From Alkalidesulfovibrio alkalitolerans DSM 16529 (lineage in GTDB: Bacteria > Desulfobacterota > Desulfovibrionia > Desulfovibrionales > Desulfovibrionaceae): 64,000 nt of DNA. Made by a program: the position numbers and the translations under genes. Below are positions 1-7,946 of the stretch, one piece after another (the stretch's first letter is position 1; the number at the start of each line of letters is the position of its first letter). Where the stretch lies: positions 62,001 to 126,000 of the forward strand of contig NZ_ATHI01000032.1 in NCBI RefSeq assembly GCF_000422245.1, given 5' to 3'. A model generated the notes under the pieces. The model did not search any database. It was not told the DNA's origin and saw only the letters and a program-made list of their open reading frames with translations.

Positions 1-205
1 CCAGGTCATCGACCTGAACCTGCCGCCGAGCCTGGTCTTCGAAATCGTCCAGACCGAACCCGGCGTGCAGGGCGACCGCGTGGGCAACACCACTAAGGCC
101 GCAACCCTCAATACGGGCATCGTGGTCCAGGTGCCTTTGTTCATCAACGAAGGCGAACAGATCAAGGTCGACACCCGCAGCGGCGAATACATCAGCCGGG
201 CGTAG
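1..205 (+). CDS. efp: Elongation factor P, C-terminal part (cut by window edge)
   Basis: The last 67 residues of an elongation factor P, read in the frame starting at base 2 and ending at TAG 203-205. EF-P binds the ribosome next to the P-site tRNA and relieves stalling at polyproline stretches. The visible part holds the final OB-fold domain, with the typical [13 protein letters not shown] and [23 protein letters not shown] signatures of that domain. The start, including the lysine that is modified in many species, lies outside the window. The stop is immediately followed by the AGGAGGG ribosome binding site of ftsK, so the two genes are probably co-transcribed. Confidence 0.95.
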   Translation, partial: QVIDLNLPPSLVFEIVQTEPGVQGDRVGNTTKAATLNTGIVVQVPLFINEGEQIKVDTRSGEYISRA

Positions 206-220
206 GAGGGTAGGGCTACG
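204..220 (+). promoter_or_regulatory. Strong ribosome binding site upstream of an in-frame ACG (ftsK start)
   Basis: AGGAGGG at 204-210 overlaps the efp stop codon and is followed after 7 bases by ACG 218-220, in frame with ftsK. No ATG, GTG or TTG lies in this frame between the efp stop and GTG 269. The spacing is ideal for an initiation codon at 218, so this site decides the proposed start. Confidence 0.6.
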
Positions 221-2644
221 CAGGGACGCACTTTCCTGCGCGAACTGCTGGCCCTGGCCGCCCTTTTCGTGGCGGCCTTCCTGGGGCTCGCCCTGGCCAG
301 CTACTCGCACCTGGACCCGAGCATCAACCGCGTCGTTAGCCAAGGGCATGAGCTTGGCAACATGGCGGGGCTCGTCGGAGCCTACGCCTCAGGTTTGCTC
401 GTGGACTTTTTCGGCGTGGCCGCGTGGTTTTGGCCGCTTCTTTTCCTTTACTTCGCGGCCGCCAGCCTCACGGAACGGGTCTCCCTCGCCTGGTGGCGCT
501 GGGTGGGCATCGTTCTCGTGACCGTGAGCGTCATGACCTGGGCCGAGTCGGCCACGTTCAAGGCCTCCCTGGCCCTTGGCGGCGTGGTCGGGGGTGGTCT
601 GTTCGGCACGCTGCTGTTCGGCGTTTCGCAGACGCTTTTGCGCCCCTTGGGTGCTGGACTCGTCTGGCTTTTCCTTTTTCTTTTCGGCCTGCAACTGGCC
701 ATCGGGGTGTCCTGGTCGAACGCCTTGCGAAGGCTGCGCGACAATATGCAAGGCGCGGCTCAAAGCCCCAAGGAGCGAAGCGTGCGCAAGGGGCGAAAGC
801 CCCTCGCGTCAGACGACGACGAGACCATCGACGTCGCGCCCGTGGGCGGCAGGCGCGTGACAGGCATCCCGCCGCCTCCGGAGGCCGACACCCCAGTGGT
901 ATTCGATGCGCCCGGGCTTTTGGGCCGCACGGCGCGCGAGGTTTCGCGCGTTCCATCGGGCGAGGGCGGTTCTTCCCGTGGTGGCGACGACCTTTTTTCC
1001 TTCCCTTCGCTGTTCGGGCGCGAACGCGACGAGGAGAAGATGGAGGAGCCAAGTTTTGCCTTCGAGAACGAGGAAGCACCCTCTATTGAATCCGTTGCAG
1101 ACGATTTTGCCTTCGAAGACTTCGTTGAAGAGCCCAGGGAGGCTTCCGACGCGTCCGCGCCTGCGGCCGTCAAGGCGAAGTCCAGGCCTTCGAAGTCACG
1201 CCCGGCCAGGACTCCTGCGCTTCCGCGCATCGACCTGCTGAGCCCGGTCGTGCAGACGCGTTCCCCCTTGGACAAGGAACGCCTGAAGGCCATGGCGCTC
1301 GATCTGGTGAGCTGCCTGTCCGACTTCGGAGTCAAGGGCGATGTCACGGCCATCAAGCCCGGCCCCGTGGTGACCATGTTCGAGGTCAAGCCCGCGCCCG
1401 GCACCAAGATCAGCCGCATCGCGGGGCTGGCCGACGATCTGGCCCTGGCCATGAAGGCCCTGGCCGTGCGCATCGACGCCATTCCCGGTTCGGACGCCGT
1501 GGGCGTGGAAATCCCCAACGAGACGCGCGAGGGAGTGGCCCTGCGCGAGATATTCGAGTCCGAGGCCTTCAAGGGCGCGCCCTCCAAGCTCGCCCTGGCC
1601 CTGGGCAAGGACATCCAGGGCCGGGCCTACGTGGCCGACCTCGCGCGCATGCCCCACCTGCTCGTGGCGGGCGCCACGGGCGCGGGCAAGTCCGTGAGCC
1701 TGAACACGATCCTGCTCTCCCTTCTCTACAAGGCCACGCCCGACGAGGTGAAGCTCCTGCTCGTGGACCCCAAGCGCATCGAGCTTTCCGTCTATGCCGA
1801 CCTGCCGCATCTGGTGCATCCGGTGGTCACAGAGATGCCCCTGGCCAAAAGCGCCCTGGAGTGGGCCGTGGCCGAGATGGACCGCCGGTATCAGGCCATG
1901 GCTCTTCTGGGCGTGCGGAACATCGAGAGCTACAACCAGAAACTCCCCCAGGCGGACATCGAAGCCAAGCCCCAACTGGCCGAACTCGCTCCCATTCCAT
2001 ATCTGGTTATCATCATCGACGAGCTTGCCGACTTGATGATGACCGCAGGCAAGGAAGCCGAGATGAGCATCGTGCGCCTGGCCCAGCTCGCCAGGGCGGC
2101 CGGAATCCATCTCATCCTGGCCACGCAGCGGCCCAGCGTGGACGTGGTCACGGGCCTCATCAAGGCCAACTTCCCCACGCGCCTGTCTTTTCAGGTCACG
2201 AGCAAACACGACTCGCGGACCATCCTGGACATGGGCGGGGCCGAACGGCTCCTGGGCAGGGGCGACAGCCTTTTCAAGCCCAGCGGCGGCAAGGTGGTGC
2301 GCGTGCACGGCGCTTACGTGGACGAGGAGGACATCGCGCGCGTGGTGGACCATTGGCGTGCGCAGTGCCCGCAGAGCTTCGAGGTGGATTTCGAGGCCTG
2401 GGCGCAGGAGCAGGCCGGGGAGGCCGTGGAGGGCGAACCAGGGGCTATGGATGCAGACCCCATGTACAGGGAGGCCGTGGAGTTCGTTTCGGCCCAGGGA
2501 AAGGCCTCCATTTCACTGCTCCAGCGGCGTTTCCGCATCGGCTTCAACCGTGCGGCCCGCTTCATCGAGCAGATGGAACTCGATGGCATGCTCGGTCCCC
2601 AGGAAGGCGCAAAGCCCCGCGCCGTGCTGCGAGGCCGGGAATAA
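218..2644 (+). CDS. ftsK: DNA translocase FtsK (start probably a non-canonical ACG)
   Basis: Septum-anchored DNA pump that clears and aligns chromosome ends at division and activates XerCD recombination at dif. The N-terminus is membrane-embedded with about four hydrophobic segments. A charged linker of roughly residues 185-350 follows, then the RecA-like motor with Walker A GATGAGKS (coded near 1667) and Walker B IIIDELADL (near 2010), and a C-terminal winged-helix gamma domain (RRFRIGFNRAARFIEQME). The first ATG/GTG/TTG in frame is GTG 269, but that start cuts into the first membrane helix (FLRELLALAALFVAAFLG, coded from 233). AGGAGGG at 204-210 lies 7 bases before an in-frame ACG at 218, which would give 808 residues. 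I therefore place the start at ACG 218. GTG 269 (791 residues) is the fallback. Confidence 0.93.
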   Translation, partial: TQGRTFLRELLALAALFVAAFLGLALASYSHLDPSINRVVSQGHELGNMAGLVGAYASGLLVDFFGVAAWFWPLLFLYFAAASLTERVSLAWWRWVGIVLVTVSVMTWAESATFKASLALGGVVGGGLFGTLLFGVSQTLLRPLGAGLVWLFLFLFGLQLAIGVSWSNALRRLRDNMQGAAQSPKERSVRKGRKPLASDDDETIDVAPVGGRRVTGIPPPPEADTPVVFDAPGLLGRTAREVSRVPSGEGGSSRGGDDLFSFPSLFGRERDEEKMEEPSFAFENEEAPSIESVADDFAFEDFVEEPREASDASAPAAVKAKSRPSKSRPARTPALPRIDLLSPVVQTRSPLDKERLKAMALDLVSCLSDFGVKGDVTAIKPGPVVTMFEVKPAPGTKISRIAGLADDLALAMKALAVRIDAIPGSDAVGVEIPNETREGVALREIFESEAFKGAPSKLALALGKDIQGRAYVADLARMPHLLVAGATGAGKSVSLNTILLSLLYKATPDEVKLLLVDPKRIELSVYADLPHLVHPVVTEMPLAKSALEWAVAEMDRRYQAMALLGVRNIESYNQKLPQADIEAKPQLAELAPIPYLVIIIDELADLMMTAGKEAEMSIVRLAQLARAAGIHLILATQRPSVDVVTGLIKANFPTRLSFQVTSKHDSRTILDMGGAERLLGRGDSLFKPSGGKVVRVHGAYVDEEDIARVVDHWRAQCPQSFEVDFEAWAQEQAGEAVEGEPGAMDADPMYREAVEFVSAQGKASISLLQRRFRIGFNRAARFIEQMELDGMLGPQEGAKPRAVLRGRE

Positions 2645-2657
2645 TGCGGGATTTCCC

Positions 2658-3131
2658 TCAGGTCCGCCAGGTGAAGCGAAATACGCACGAAGGAGCGCCA
2701 CGGCTGATGGTCTGCGTGCGCTCCATGGAGAGGCAGGGAGAGTAGGCCTGGGCGAAAGCGCCGTCGCGGGCGCAGGACAGGCAGTAGATGAGATCGTCCG
2801 CAAGGCCCATCTCGCGGTAGCGCTCCACGTAGACGCACCGGGTGACCTTGAAGGAGAAGGATTTTTCTTCAAGTTTAACTTGAGCGATGCGCAGCGCGTC
2901 GCCCGCACTCCAGAAATCAAGAATCGTGGCGAAATGTTCCAGGCTCGGTCCATCGGGAGCGGTCCTGGCGTAAGCCGCACCGAAATCGAATGCGCTTCGC
3001 TTCGTGGATTCGCAGATCACGGACAGAGCCTGTTCCCGGTCCAGGCGCGCGCACAGGATATCAAAGACCGATGACAAGGCTTTGGCCTCGATGATCCTGC
3101 GTTCGAGATTGGTCAGGTTCTGCGCGGCCAT
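2658..3131 (-). CDS. Predicted L-2-amino-thiazoline-4-carboxylic acid hydrolase-like protein
   Basis: A 157-residue cytosolic protein with no signal peptide or membrane segment. The C-terminal half, with CLSCARD, a central AYSPCLSMERT and the end SRGAPSCVFRF, resembles the ATC-hydrolase-like family. That family has a conserved Cys/Asp pair, an Arg-Thr pair after a predicted turn and a final C-x-F/R-F strand. In Pseudomonas the founding enzyme converts 2-amino-thiazoline carboxylate during L-cysteine formation, but most relatives have unknown substrates. It converges on ftsK with 13 bases between stops and diverges from lolA. The family call is from motif memory and the function is not established here. 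Confidence 0.55.
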   Translation of the reverse strand: MAAQNLTNLERRIIEAKALSSVFDILCARLDREQALSVICESTKRSAFDFGAAYARTAPDGPSLEHFATILDFWSAGDALRIAQVKLEEKSFSFKVTRCVYVERYREMGLADDLIYCLSCARDGAFAQAYSPCLSMERTQTISRGAPSCVFRFTWRT

Positions 3132-3141
3132 TTCGCTCCCC

Positions 3142-3169
3142 TTGCTTTTTTCCAGGGCACGGTTAGCAT
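3142..3169 (+). promoter_or_regulatory. Possible sigma70-type promoter for lolA
   Basis: TTGCTT at 3142-3147 and TAGCAT at 3164-3169 are separated by 16 bases, about 45 bases before the lolA start. The match is partial (4 of 6 in the -10 box). It lies in the short divergent gap between lolA and the minus-strand gene ending upstream, which must contain a promoter for lolA. Confidence 0.35.
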
Positions 3170-3214
3170 TCCTTCCGTGTCAATTCCATGGAACACGAAG
3201 AGAGAGACAAAACT

Positions 3215-3868
3215 ATGATAATTTCGCGGATCGCCGCCTTTTTTTCGCTTATTTTCCTTGTGCTCCTCGCGGGGGCTCCGGTCAAGGCCGAGTCGGTCAC
3301 TGCCGCCATCCAGCGGCAGTACGAATCGCTCGATTCGTTCCAGGCCGACTTTCTGCAGCAACTCAAGAACGCCACCACGGGGCGGGTTGAGGAGCGTGAG
3401 GGCTCCATCGCCTACCTGAAGCCGTCCTTGATTCGTTGGGAGACCGTGACCCCGGAAAAGGAACTGCTCGTCGTGGGCAGCGACGCGGTCTGGAACTACG
3501 TGCCTGCCGAGAAGACGGCCATCAAGAATCCGCTGGCCACGGTCCTGGGCTCCAAGACCATGATCCGCTTCATCTCCGGCCAGGCGCGCCTGGACGAGGA
3601 CTTCATCGTCGAGGAACAGGGCAGCGAGGCCGGATTGACCAAGCTCGCCTTGACTCCGAAGGAACCGGAGCCGTCGCTTGTCCAGGCCTTCGTTTGGGTC
3701 GATCCGGCCACGAACATGCTGAAGAGCATCCTGTTGATCGATTTTTACGGCAATGCGAACCGGGTCGGGCTGGATAATCTGGTGCTCAACCCGAGGCTTT
3801 CCTCCGATCTTTTCACATTCACTCCGCCCTCGGGCGTGACCGTGCAGGACAACACCGTCAGGCAGTAA
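3215..3868 (+). CDS. lolA: Outer-membrane lipoprotein carrier protein LolA
   Basis: Periplasmic chaperone that takes lipoproteins released by LolCDE and delivers them to the outer membrane. At the chosen ATG 3215 the protein has 217 residues and begins with a clean signal peptide (MIISRIAAFFSLIFLVLLAG, cleavage after PVKA). An ATG at 3188 would add nine charged residues before the hydrophobic core and is less likely. The mature part has the family's F-x-Q-x-F-like start (SFQADFLQQLKNA), the GSIAYLKPSLIRWET segment and the WVDPATNMLKSI strand. The gene ends inside the 3' end of rluB, an 11-base convergent overlap. It matches the several lipoproteins coded in the window. Confidence 0.92.
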   Translation: MIISRIAAFFSLIFLVLLAGAPVKAESVTAAIQRQYESLDSFQADFLQQLKNATTGRVEEREGSIAYLKPSLIRWETVTPEKELLVVGSDAVWNYVPAEKTAIKNPLATVLGSKTMIRFISGQARLDEDFIVEEQGSEAGLTKLALTPKEPEPSLVQAFVWVDPATNMLKSILLIDFYGNANRVGLDNLVLNPRLSSDLFTFTPPSGVTVQDNTVRQ

Positions 3869-4658
3869 GGCCGAGCGCCGAGCGCAGGCGGCCGATTTCG
3901 CCCCTGGTGAGTTCGCGAGCTTTGCCAGGGCCGAGGTCGCCGAGCGCGAGCGGCCCGATGGCCGTGCGTTTGAGTTTTTGCACGGTCAGGCCCAAATCGC
4001 GACACATGCGCCGTATCTGACGGTTCACCCCCTGCCTGAGCACCAGTTCGAGCAGTGTGGATTCTCGCGTGCGACCGACGATCCTGGCCTCGACGGGCGC
4101 GAGCTTTTCGCCTTCGGCCAGACGCATGCCCCTGCGCATGGTCCCAAGCGCCGCCTCGTCCACCGCCCCACGCACGGTCAGGGCGTAGGTCTTGGGCACG
4201 TGGTGGCGGGGATGGGTCATGCGGTTGACCAGTTCCCCGTCGTCAGTCAGGAGCAAAAGCCCTTCGGACATGACGTCGAGCCGCCCCACGGGCACGATCC
4301 GGCGCTTGCGCATGCTCGCGGGAAGCAGGGCAAGCACTGTGGGTCGTCCCTCGGGGTCGGAAAGGGTGGTCACCACGCCCACTGGCTTGTGCAGAAGAAC
4401 GTAGACGTGGCGCGGCGGCGGTGCGGCCAGCGGACGGCCGTCTACCGCCACGCGGTCCGTGCCGGGATCGACGCGGCGGCCGGGCTCGGTCACGGTCTCG
4501 CCGTTCACGGTCACGCGGCCCGCGAAGATCAGGTCGTCGGCCGCGCGGCGCGAACAGACCCCGGCCTGGGCCAGGGCCTTGTTCAGCCGCAACGCGGTCG
4601 AGCCATCCTCATTGTCGGCCGCGCGGCCGCGCTTGGCCGGTTCGCGGGGAGCGGGCAT
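3858..4658 (-). CDS. rluB: Pseudouridine synthase of the RsuA/RluB/RluE/RluF family
   Basis: Converts a specific uridine in rRNA to pseudouridine. The 266-residue protein begins with a short basic tail, then an S4 RNA-binding domain (residues about 22-70, LNKALAQAGVCSRRAADDLI). The catalytic domain carries the family motif GRLDVMSEGLLLLTDDG, whose Asp is the catalytic residue. The exact target (large-subunit 2605 as in RluB or another site) cannot be fixed from sequence alone, so the symbol is the best family guess. It lies one base downstream of the YedF-like gene on the same strand, so the two form an operon. Its 3' end overlaps the 3' end of lolA. Confidence 0.88.
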   Translation of the reverse strand: MPAPREPAKRGRAADNEDGSTALRLNKALAQAGVCSRRAADDLIFAGRVTVNGETVTEPGRRVDPGTDRVAVDGRPLAAPPPRHVYVLLHKPVGVVTTLSDPEGRPTVLALLPASMRKRRIVPVGRLDVMSEGLLLLTDDGELVNRMTHPRHHVPKTYALTVRGAVDEAALGTMRRGMRLAEGEKLAPVEARIVGRTRESTLLELVLRQGVNRQIRRMCRDLGLTVQKLKRTAIGPLALGDLGPGKARELTRGEIGRLRSALGLTA

Positions 4659-4659
4659 C

Positions 4660-5283
4660 TCAGACCTGAATGACCTTGGCGGCCAGTTGCAGGCTCGTGA
4701 CTACGTCGAGCATGTTGGTCGTCTCGCCCACCTGGCGTTTGTCGAGCAGGCCGTAGAAGTCGAGGCAGGTGCCGCAAACCAGGATGGACACGCCGCGATT
4801 GGCCAGGATATTGAGCTTTTCGAGGCACGGGTGCCCCGCGCAGGCCAGCTTGACCCCGCCGTTGACCAGCACGATGCGCCACAACTCGTCGCCCATCTCG
4901 TTGAGCGTGGCCAGGAAATTCAGCATCAACTTGCCGCCGAGTTCGTCATCGCCGCGGCCGATGGTGTCGGCGGTGACGAAGACGGTCACCGAGCGGGCGA
5001 GCGGGGCGGCGTGGGCCGCGATTTCATCCTGGCCCATGACCTCGCAGTCGCAGGGCTTGGCGTCGGAGCCGCGCGAGCCCACGATGAGCCAGCCCGAGCC
5101 CAGAGCGTCCACGGCCACCGCGTAGCCCTTCGCGGCCAGAAAGCGGCTCACGTTCTGCACGGCTGCTTCGTTGTCCACTGTCACCCTGATCCCCTCGGGC
5201 TCGTCCTTTTCGATGCACTGCTTGCAGCGCAACACGGGTTCGGGGCAGGGAAGCCCCTGGCAGTCCAGGTCGAATTCAGGCAT
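4660..5283 (-). CDS. yedF: YedF-like sulfurtransferase-family protein (TusA/SirA domain plus DsrE-like domain)
   Basis: A two-domain protein of 207 residues. Residues about 1-75 form a TusA/SirA fold with the redox/sulfur site CPEP (QGLPCPEPVL). The C-terminal half (from about residue 95) is a DsrE/DsrF-like domain with a conserved Cys pair (LVCGTCLDFYG). This architecture is annotated as selenium-metabolism YedF in many selenium-using or sulfur-reducing anaerobes; a role in sulfur or selenium transfer is inferred. The start is ATG 5283, with AGGAG about 7 bases upstream. An upstream ATG at 5334 lacks a ribosome site. It sits directly before rluB. Confidence 0.82.
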   Translation of the reverse strand: MPEFDLDCQGLPCPEPVLRCKQCIEKDEPEGIRVTVDNEAAVQNVSRFLAAKGYAVAVDALGSGWLIVGSRGSDAKPCDCEVMGQDEIAAHAAPLARSVTVFVTADTIGRGDDELGGKLMLNFLATLNEMGDELWRIVLVNGGVKLACAGHPCLEKLNILANRGVSILVCGTCLDFYGLLDKRQVGETTNMLDVVTSLQLAAKVIQV

Positions 5284-5396
5284 GATGCATCTCCTGTCTG
5301 GGTGATTGGGATGTGGCACATTTCGTGGAACCACAGCCAGGGCGACTGGTCAAATAGATTAAACCTATCGCCTTGCCAAGATGGATAGGAGCGTAC

Positions 5397-5417
5397 ATGG
5401 AACGTCTCGCTCCATGA
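5397..5417 (+). other. Tiny leader ORF with strong ribosome site upstream of msbA
   Basis: ATAGGAG at 5385-5391 lies 5 bases before ATG 5397, which opens a six-codon frame (MERLAP) ending in TGA 5415-5417. The stop overlaps ATG 5414, which is in frame with msbA. It could couple translation into a longer msbA product or act as a leader. It could also be chance. Confidence 0.3.
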
Positions 5418-5497
5418 CGCTTGCCAAGCGGATGGATGCGCAGTATCTCCGCCCCCGACGCACCGACGCAAAGCACTCTCACGAAGGATTTCCCCTG

Positions 5498-7303
5498 GTG
5501 GAAGAAAAAAAGCCCCATCTTCAAAACTGGTACCTCCTCAAACGCTGTCTCCGGTACTTCAAACCTTACACCTGGCGCATCGTCCTGGCCTTCGCATGCA
5601 TGGGGGTCGTCGCGGCGGCTACCGGAGCGGCCGCCTATCTCGTCAAACCTGCCCTGGACGAAATATTCATCAACAAGCAAAGTCAGGCGCTGTATTTTCT
5701 GCCACCGCTTTTCGTGCTCGTCATCGCGGCCAAGGGACTGGGGCGCTTTCTGCAAAACTACATCATGCAGTCTTGCGGACTCGAAGTTTTGGAACAGATC
5801 AGGCGGGAGCTTTACGCCAAGATGGTCCGTCTGCCGCTTCGCTTCTTCGAGGACAACCAGGTGGGCATGCTCATGTCGCGCATCATCTACGACGTGATGT
5901 CCATCCGTAACTCCATGCCCGCCGTGGTCATGATCGTCCGCCAGGCGTTGACCATGCTTTTTCTCATCGGCGTGGTATTTTATCAGAACGCCTTCCTTGC
6001 CTTTTGGGCCGTGCTCGTCCTGCCGCTGGCCTTCTACCCCTTCGTGTATTTCGGAAAAAAACTCAGGGGGTTGAGCCGCAAGAACCAAGTCAAGCTGGCC
6101 GACATTTCCGTGTTTCTCCAGGAATCTTTCAGTGGCATCCGGGTGGTCAAGGCCTTTGCCAACGAGGATCGGGAGAAGGGACGGTTCGAGCAGGAAAACG
6201 GACGCCTGATCCGCATCTTCCGAAAGGAGATGATCTACAACGAGCTTTCCTCGCCGATCATGGAGCTCGTCGGCGCGCTAGGCATCGGCCTGGTCATCTT
6301 CTACGGTGGCATGCAGGTCATCAGCGGTGAATCGACTCCCGGCACCTTCTTCTCCTTTTGCGCCGGGCTAATCATGCTCTATGAGCCCATCAAGAAGATG
6401 AGCGAGTCGAACAAGGAGATCCAGCGTGCCCTGGCCGGAGCCGAGCGCGTCTTCGAAATTCTTGATTCCCCGGAGATCAGCGTCGAGCGCGATGGCACGC
6501 GCGTCTTTTCCGGACCGCTGCAGGAACTGCGTTTCGAAAACGTGACCTTCCAGTATCCCGGTTGCGACGGGCCCGCGCTCGACAAGGTCTCGTTCACCGT
6601 GCGCGCGGGGGAGACGCTGGCCCTGGTTGGCCCGTCGGGCTCCGGAAAATCGACCCTCGTGCACCTTATCCCCCGCTTTTACCTGCCCAGCGGCGGTACG
6701 ATCATGCTCAACGGCCACGCGCTGGACGAGTTCACCCTCGACAGTCTGCGGCTGAACATCGGCATGGTTTCGCAGGACACCTTCCTTTTCAACACCTCGG
6801 TGGCCGAAAACATCGCTTACGGCCGCGAGGCGCTGGACATGGACAAAGTCCAGGAGGCGGCCAAGGCGGCCTATGCCCACGAATTCATTCTGCAACTGCA
6901 GCAGGGGTACGAAACAATCATCGGCGAGCGAGGCGTCAAGCTCTCTGGCGGTCAGAAGCAGCGGCTGACCATCGCCCGGGCCCTGCTCAAGAATCCGCCG
7001 TTGCTCATTCTTGACGAGGCCACTAGCGCCCTGGACACCGAGTCCGAACGCATCGTGCAGAAGGCTCTGGAAAACCTTATGCGGAACCGGACTAGCATCG
7101 TCATCGCGCACCGCCTGTCCACCGTGCTCGGCGCGGACCGCATCCTGGTGATGGAGAAGGGCAGGGTCATCGCCGAGGGGCGCCACGACGAGCTTCTTGC
7201 ATCGTGCCCTCTGTACCGGCGACTGTATTCCATGCAATTTATGGATATGACCGAAGACGGTCCCAGGACCTGCGACCAAGCCGTCCAGGCGGCGTTGGGT
7301 TAG
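5498..7303 (+). CDS. msbA: Lipid A export ABC transporter MsbA (fused permease and ATPase)
   Basis: Homodimeric inner-membrane flippase that moves core-lipid A to the periplasmic face. It has six membrane segments in roughly residues 20-300. The nucleotide-binding domain follows, with Walker A GPSGSGKST (near residue 378), signature LSGGQKQR and Walker B LLILDEATSALD. At GTG 5498 (AAGGA upstream, 9-base spacing) the protein is 601 residues and begins 22 residues before the first helix, typical for the family. In-frame ATGs at 5381 and 5414 would add a polar extension. The gene heads a lipid A operon with two acyltransferase genes and a deacetylase gene, with spacings of 4 bases or overlap. 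Confidence 0.93.
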   Translation: MEEKKPHLQNWYLLKRCLRYFKPYTWRIVLAFACMGVVAAATGAAAYLVKPALDEIFINKQSQALYFLPPLFVLVIAAKGLGRFLQNYIMQSCGLEVLEQIRRELYAKMVRLPLRFFEDNQVGMLMSRIIYDVMSIRNSMPAVVMIVRQALTMLFLIGVVFYQNAFLAFWAVLVLPLAFYPFVYFGKKLRGLSRKNQVKLADISVFLQESFSGIRVVKAFANEDREKGRFEQENGRLIRIFRKEMIYNELSSPIMELVGALGIGLVIFYGGMQVISGESTPGTFFSFCAGLIMLYEPIKKMSESNKEIQRALAGAERVFEILDSPEISVERDGTRVFSGPLQELRFENVTFQYPGCDGPALDKVSFTVRAGETLALVGPSGSGKSTLVHLIPRFYLPSGGTIMLNGHALDEFTLDSLRLNIGMVSQDTFLFNTSVAENIAYGREALDMDKVQEAAKAAYAHEFILQLQQGYETIIGERGVKLSGGQKQRLTIARALLKNPPLLILDEATSALDTESERIVQKALENLMRNRTSIVIAHRLSTVLGADRILVMEKGRVIAEGRHDELLASCPLYRRLYSMQFMDMTEDGPRTCDQAVQAALG

Positions 7304-7307
7304 CGCC

Positions 7308-7946
7308 GTGGCCGTCAAGCTCGATCCGAAGCTGCTCGGCAGGCTGATCGCTTGGGTGTACCGTTTGTGGTGCGCCACGCTCCGCTACGAGCCGATCGGC
7401 CAGGAGGCGTTGGCCGCCCACCAAGCCCAGGGAAAGAGACTCGTCTATTGCCTGTGGCACGACGAGCTTTTCGCTCTGACCGGACTCGGCATCCGCCAAC
7501 AGCATCGTCTCGTGACCGTGGTCAGCCAGAGCAGGGATGGTGAGTTCCTGGCCCAGATCATCAACCGCCTGGGGTATGCCACAGCGCGCGGTTCGAGCCG
7601 TCGGGGTGGTCTTCAGGCCATGCGCGAGGCGATTCAACTCATGCGTGACGACGGGCGCGATGCGGTGATCACCGTGGACGGACCAAAGGGACCGCGTCAC
7701 AAGCCCAAGGAAGGGGCCATCTACATCGCCTCGAAGGTCGGGGGACTCATCGTCCCGGTGCGGCTCGTCATGCATACCCGCTTCGTCTTCACGAAATCCT
7801 GGGACCGTTTTCAGCTCCCGCTGCCGTTCTCGCGCGTGACCATACATTTCGGCGAGGCCTACGCTCCCAAGGAAGGGAAACTCGACGCCGCGGCCATGGC
7901 CGAGGAATGCACGCGCCTGGAGGAGCGCCTTGGCGCTCTTGTCTGA
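7308..7946 (+). CDS. DUF374-family lysophospholipid-type acyltransferase
   Basis: A 212-residue membrane-associated protein starting at GTG 7308, four bases after msbA. It matches the DUF374 family, distant relatives of the LpxL/PlsC acyltransferases. Recognisable blocks are the catalytic-type LWHDELFAL (His51, Asp52), the SRDGEFLAQIINRLG block, GSSRRGG and VDGPKGPRHKPKEG. A short hydrophobic N-terminus may anchor it at the inner membrane. Its place between msbA and an LpxL-like gene suggests acyl transfer in lipid A or core assembly, as proposed for relatives in other Gram-negatives. The actual substrate is unknown. Confidence 0.85.
   Translation: MAVKLDPKLLGRLIAWVYRLWCATLRYEPIGQEALAAHQAQGKRLVYCLWHDELFALTGLGIRQQHRLVTVVSQSRDGEFLAQIINRLGYATARGSSRRGGLQAMREAIQLMRDDGRDAVITVDGPKGPRHKPKEGAIYIASKVGGLIVPVRLVMHTRFVFTKSWDRFQLPLPFSRVTIHFGEAYAPKEGKLDAAAMAEECTRLEERLGALV

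Noticed and set aside
1196-2353. 385-codon open frame on the minus strand inside ftsK
   Set aside because: It lies opposite the conserved FtsK motor, and its translation is a His/Gly/Asp-rich antisense product typical of GC-rich DNA. No ribosome site or family motif.
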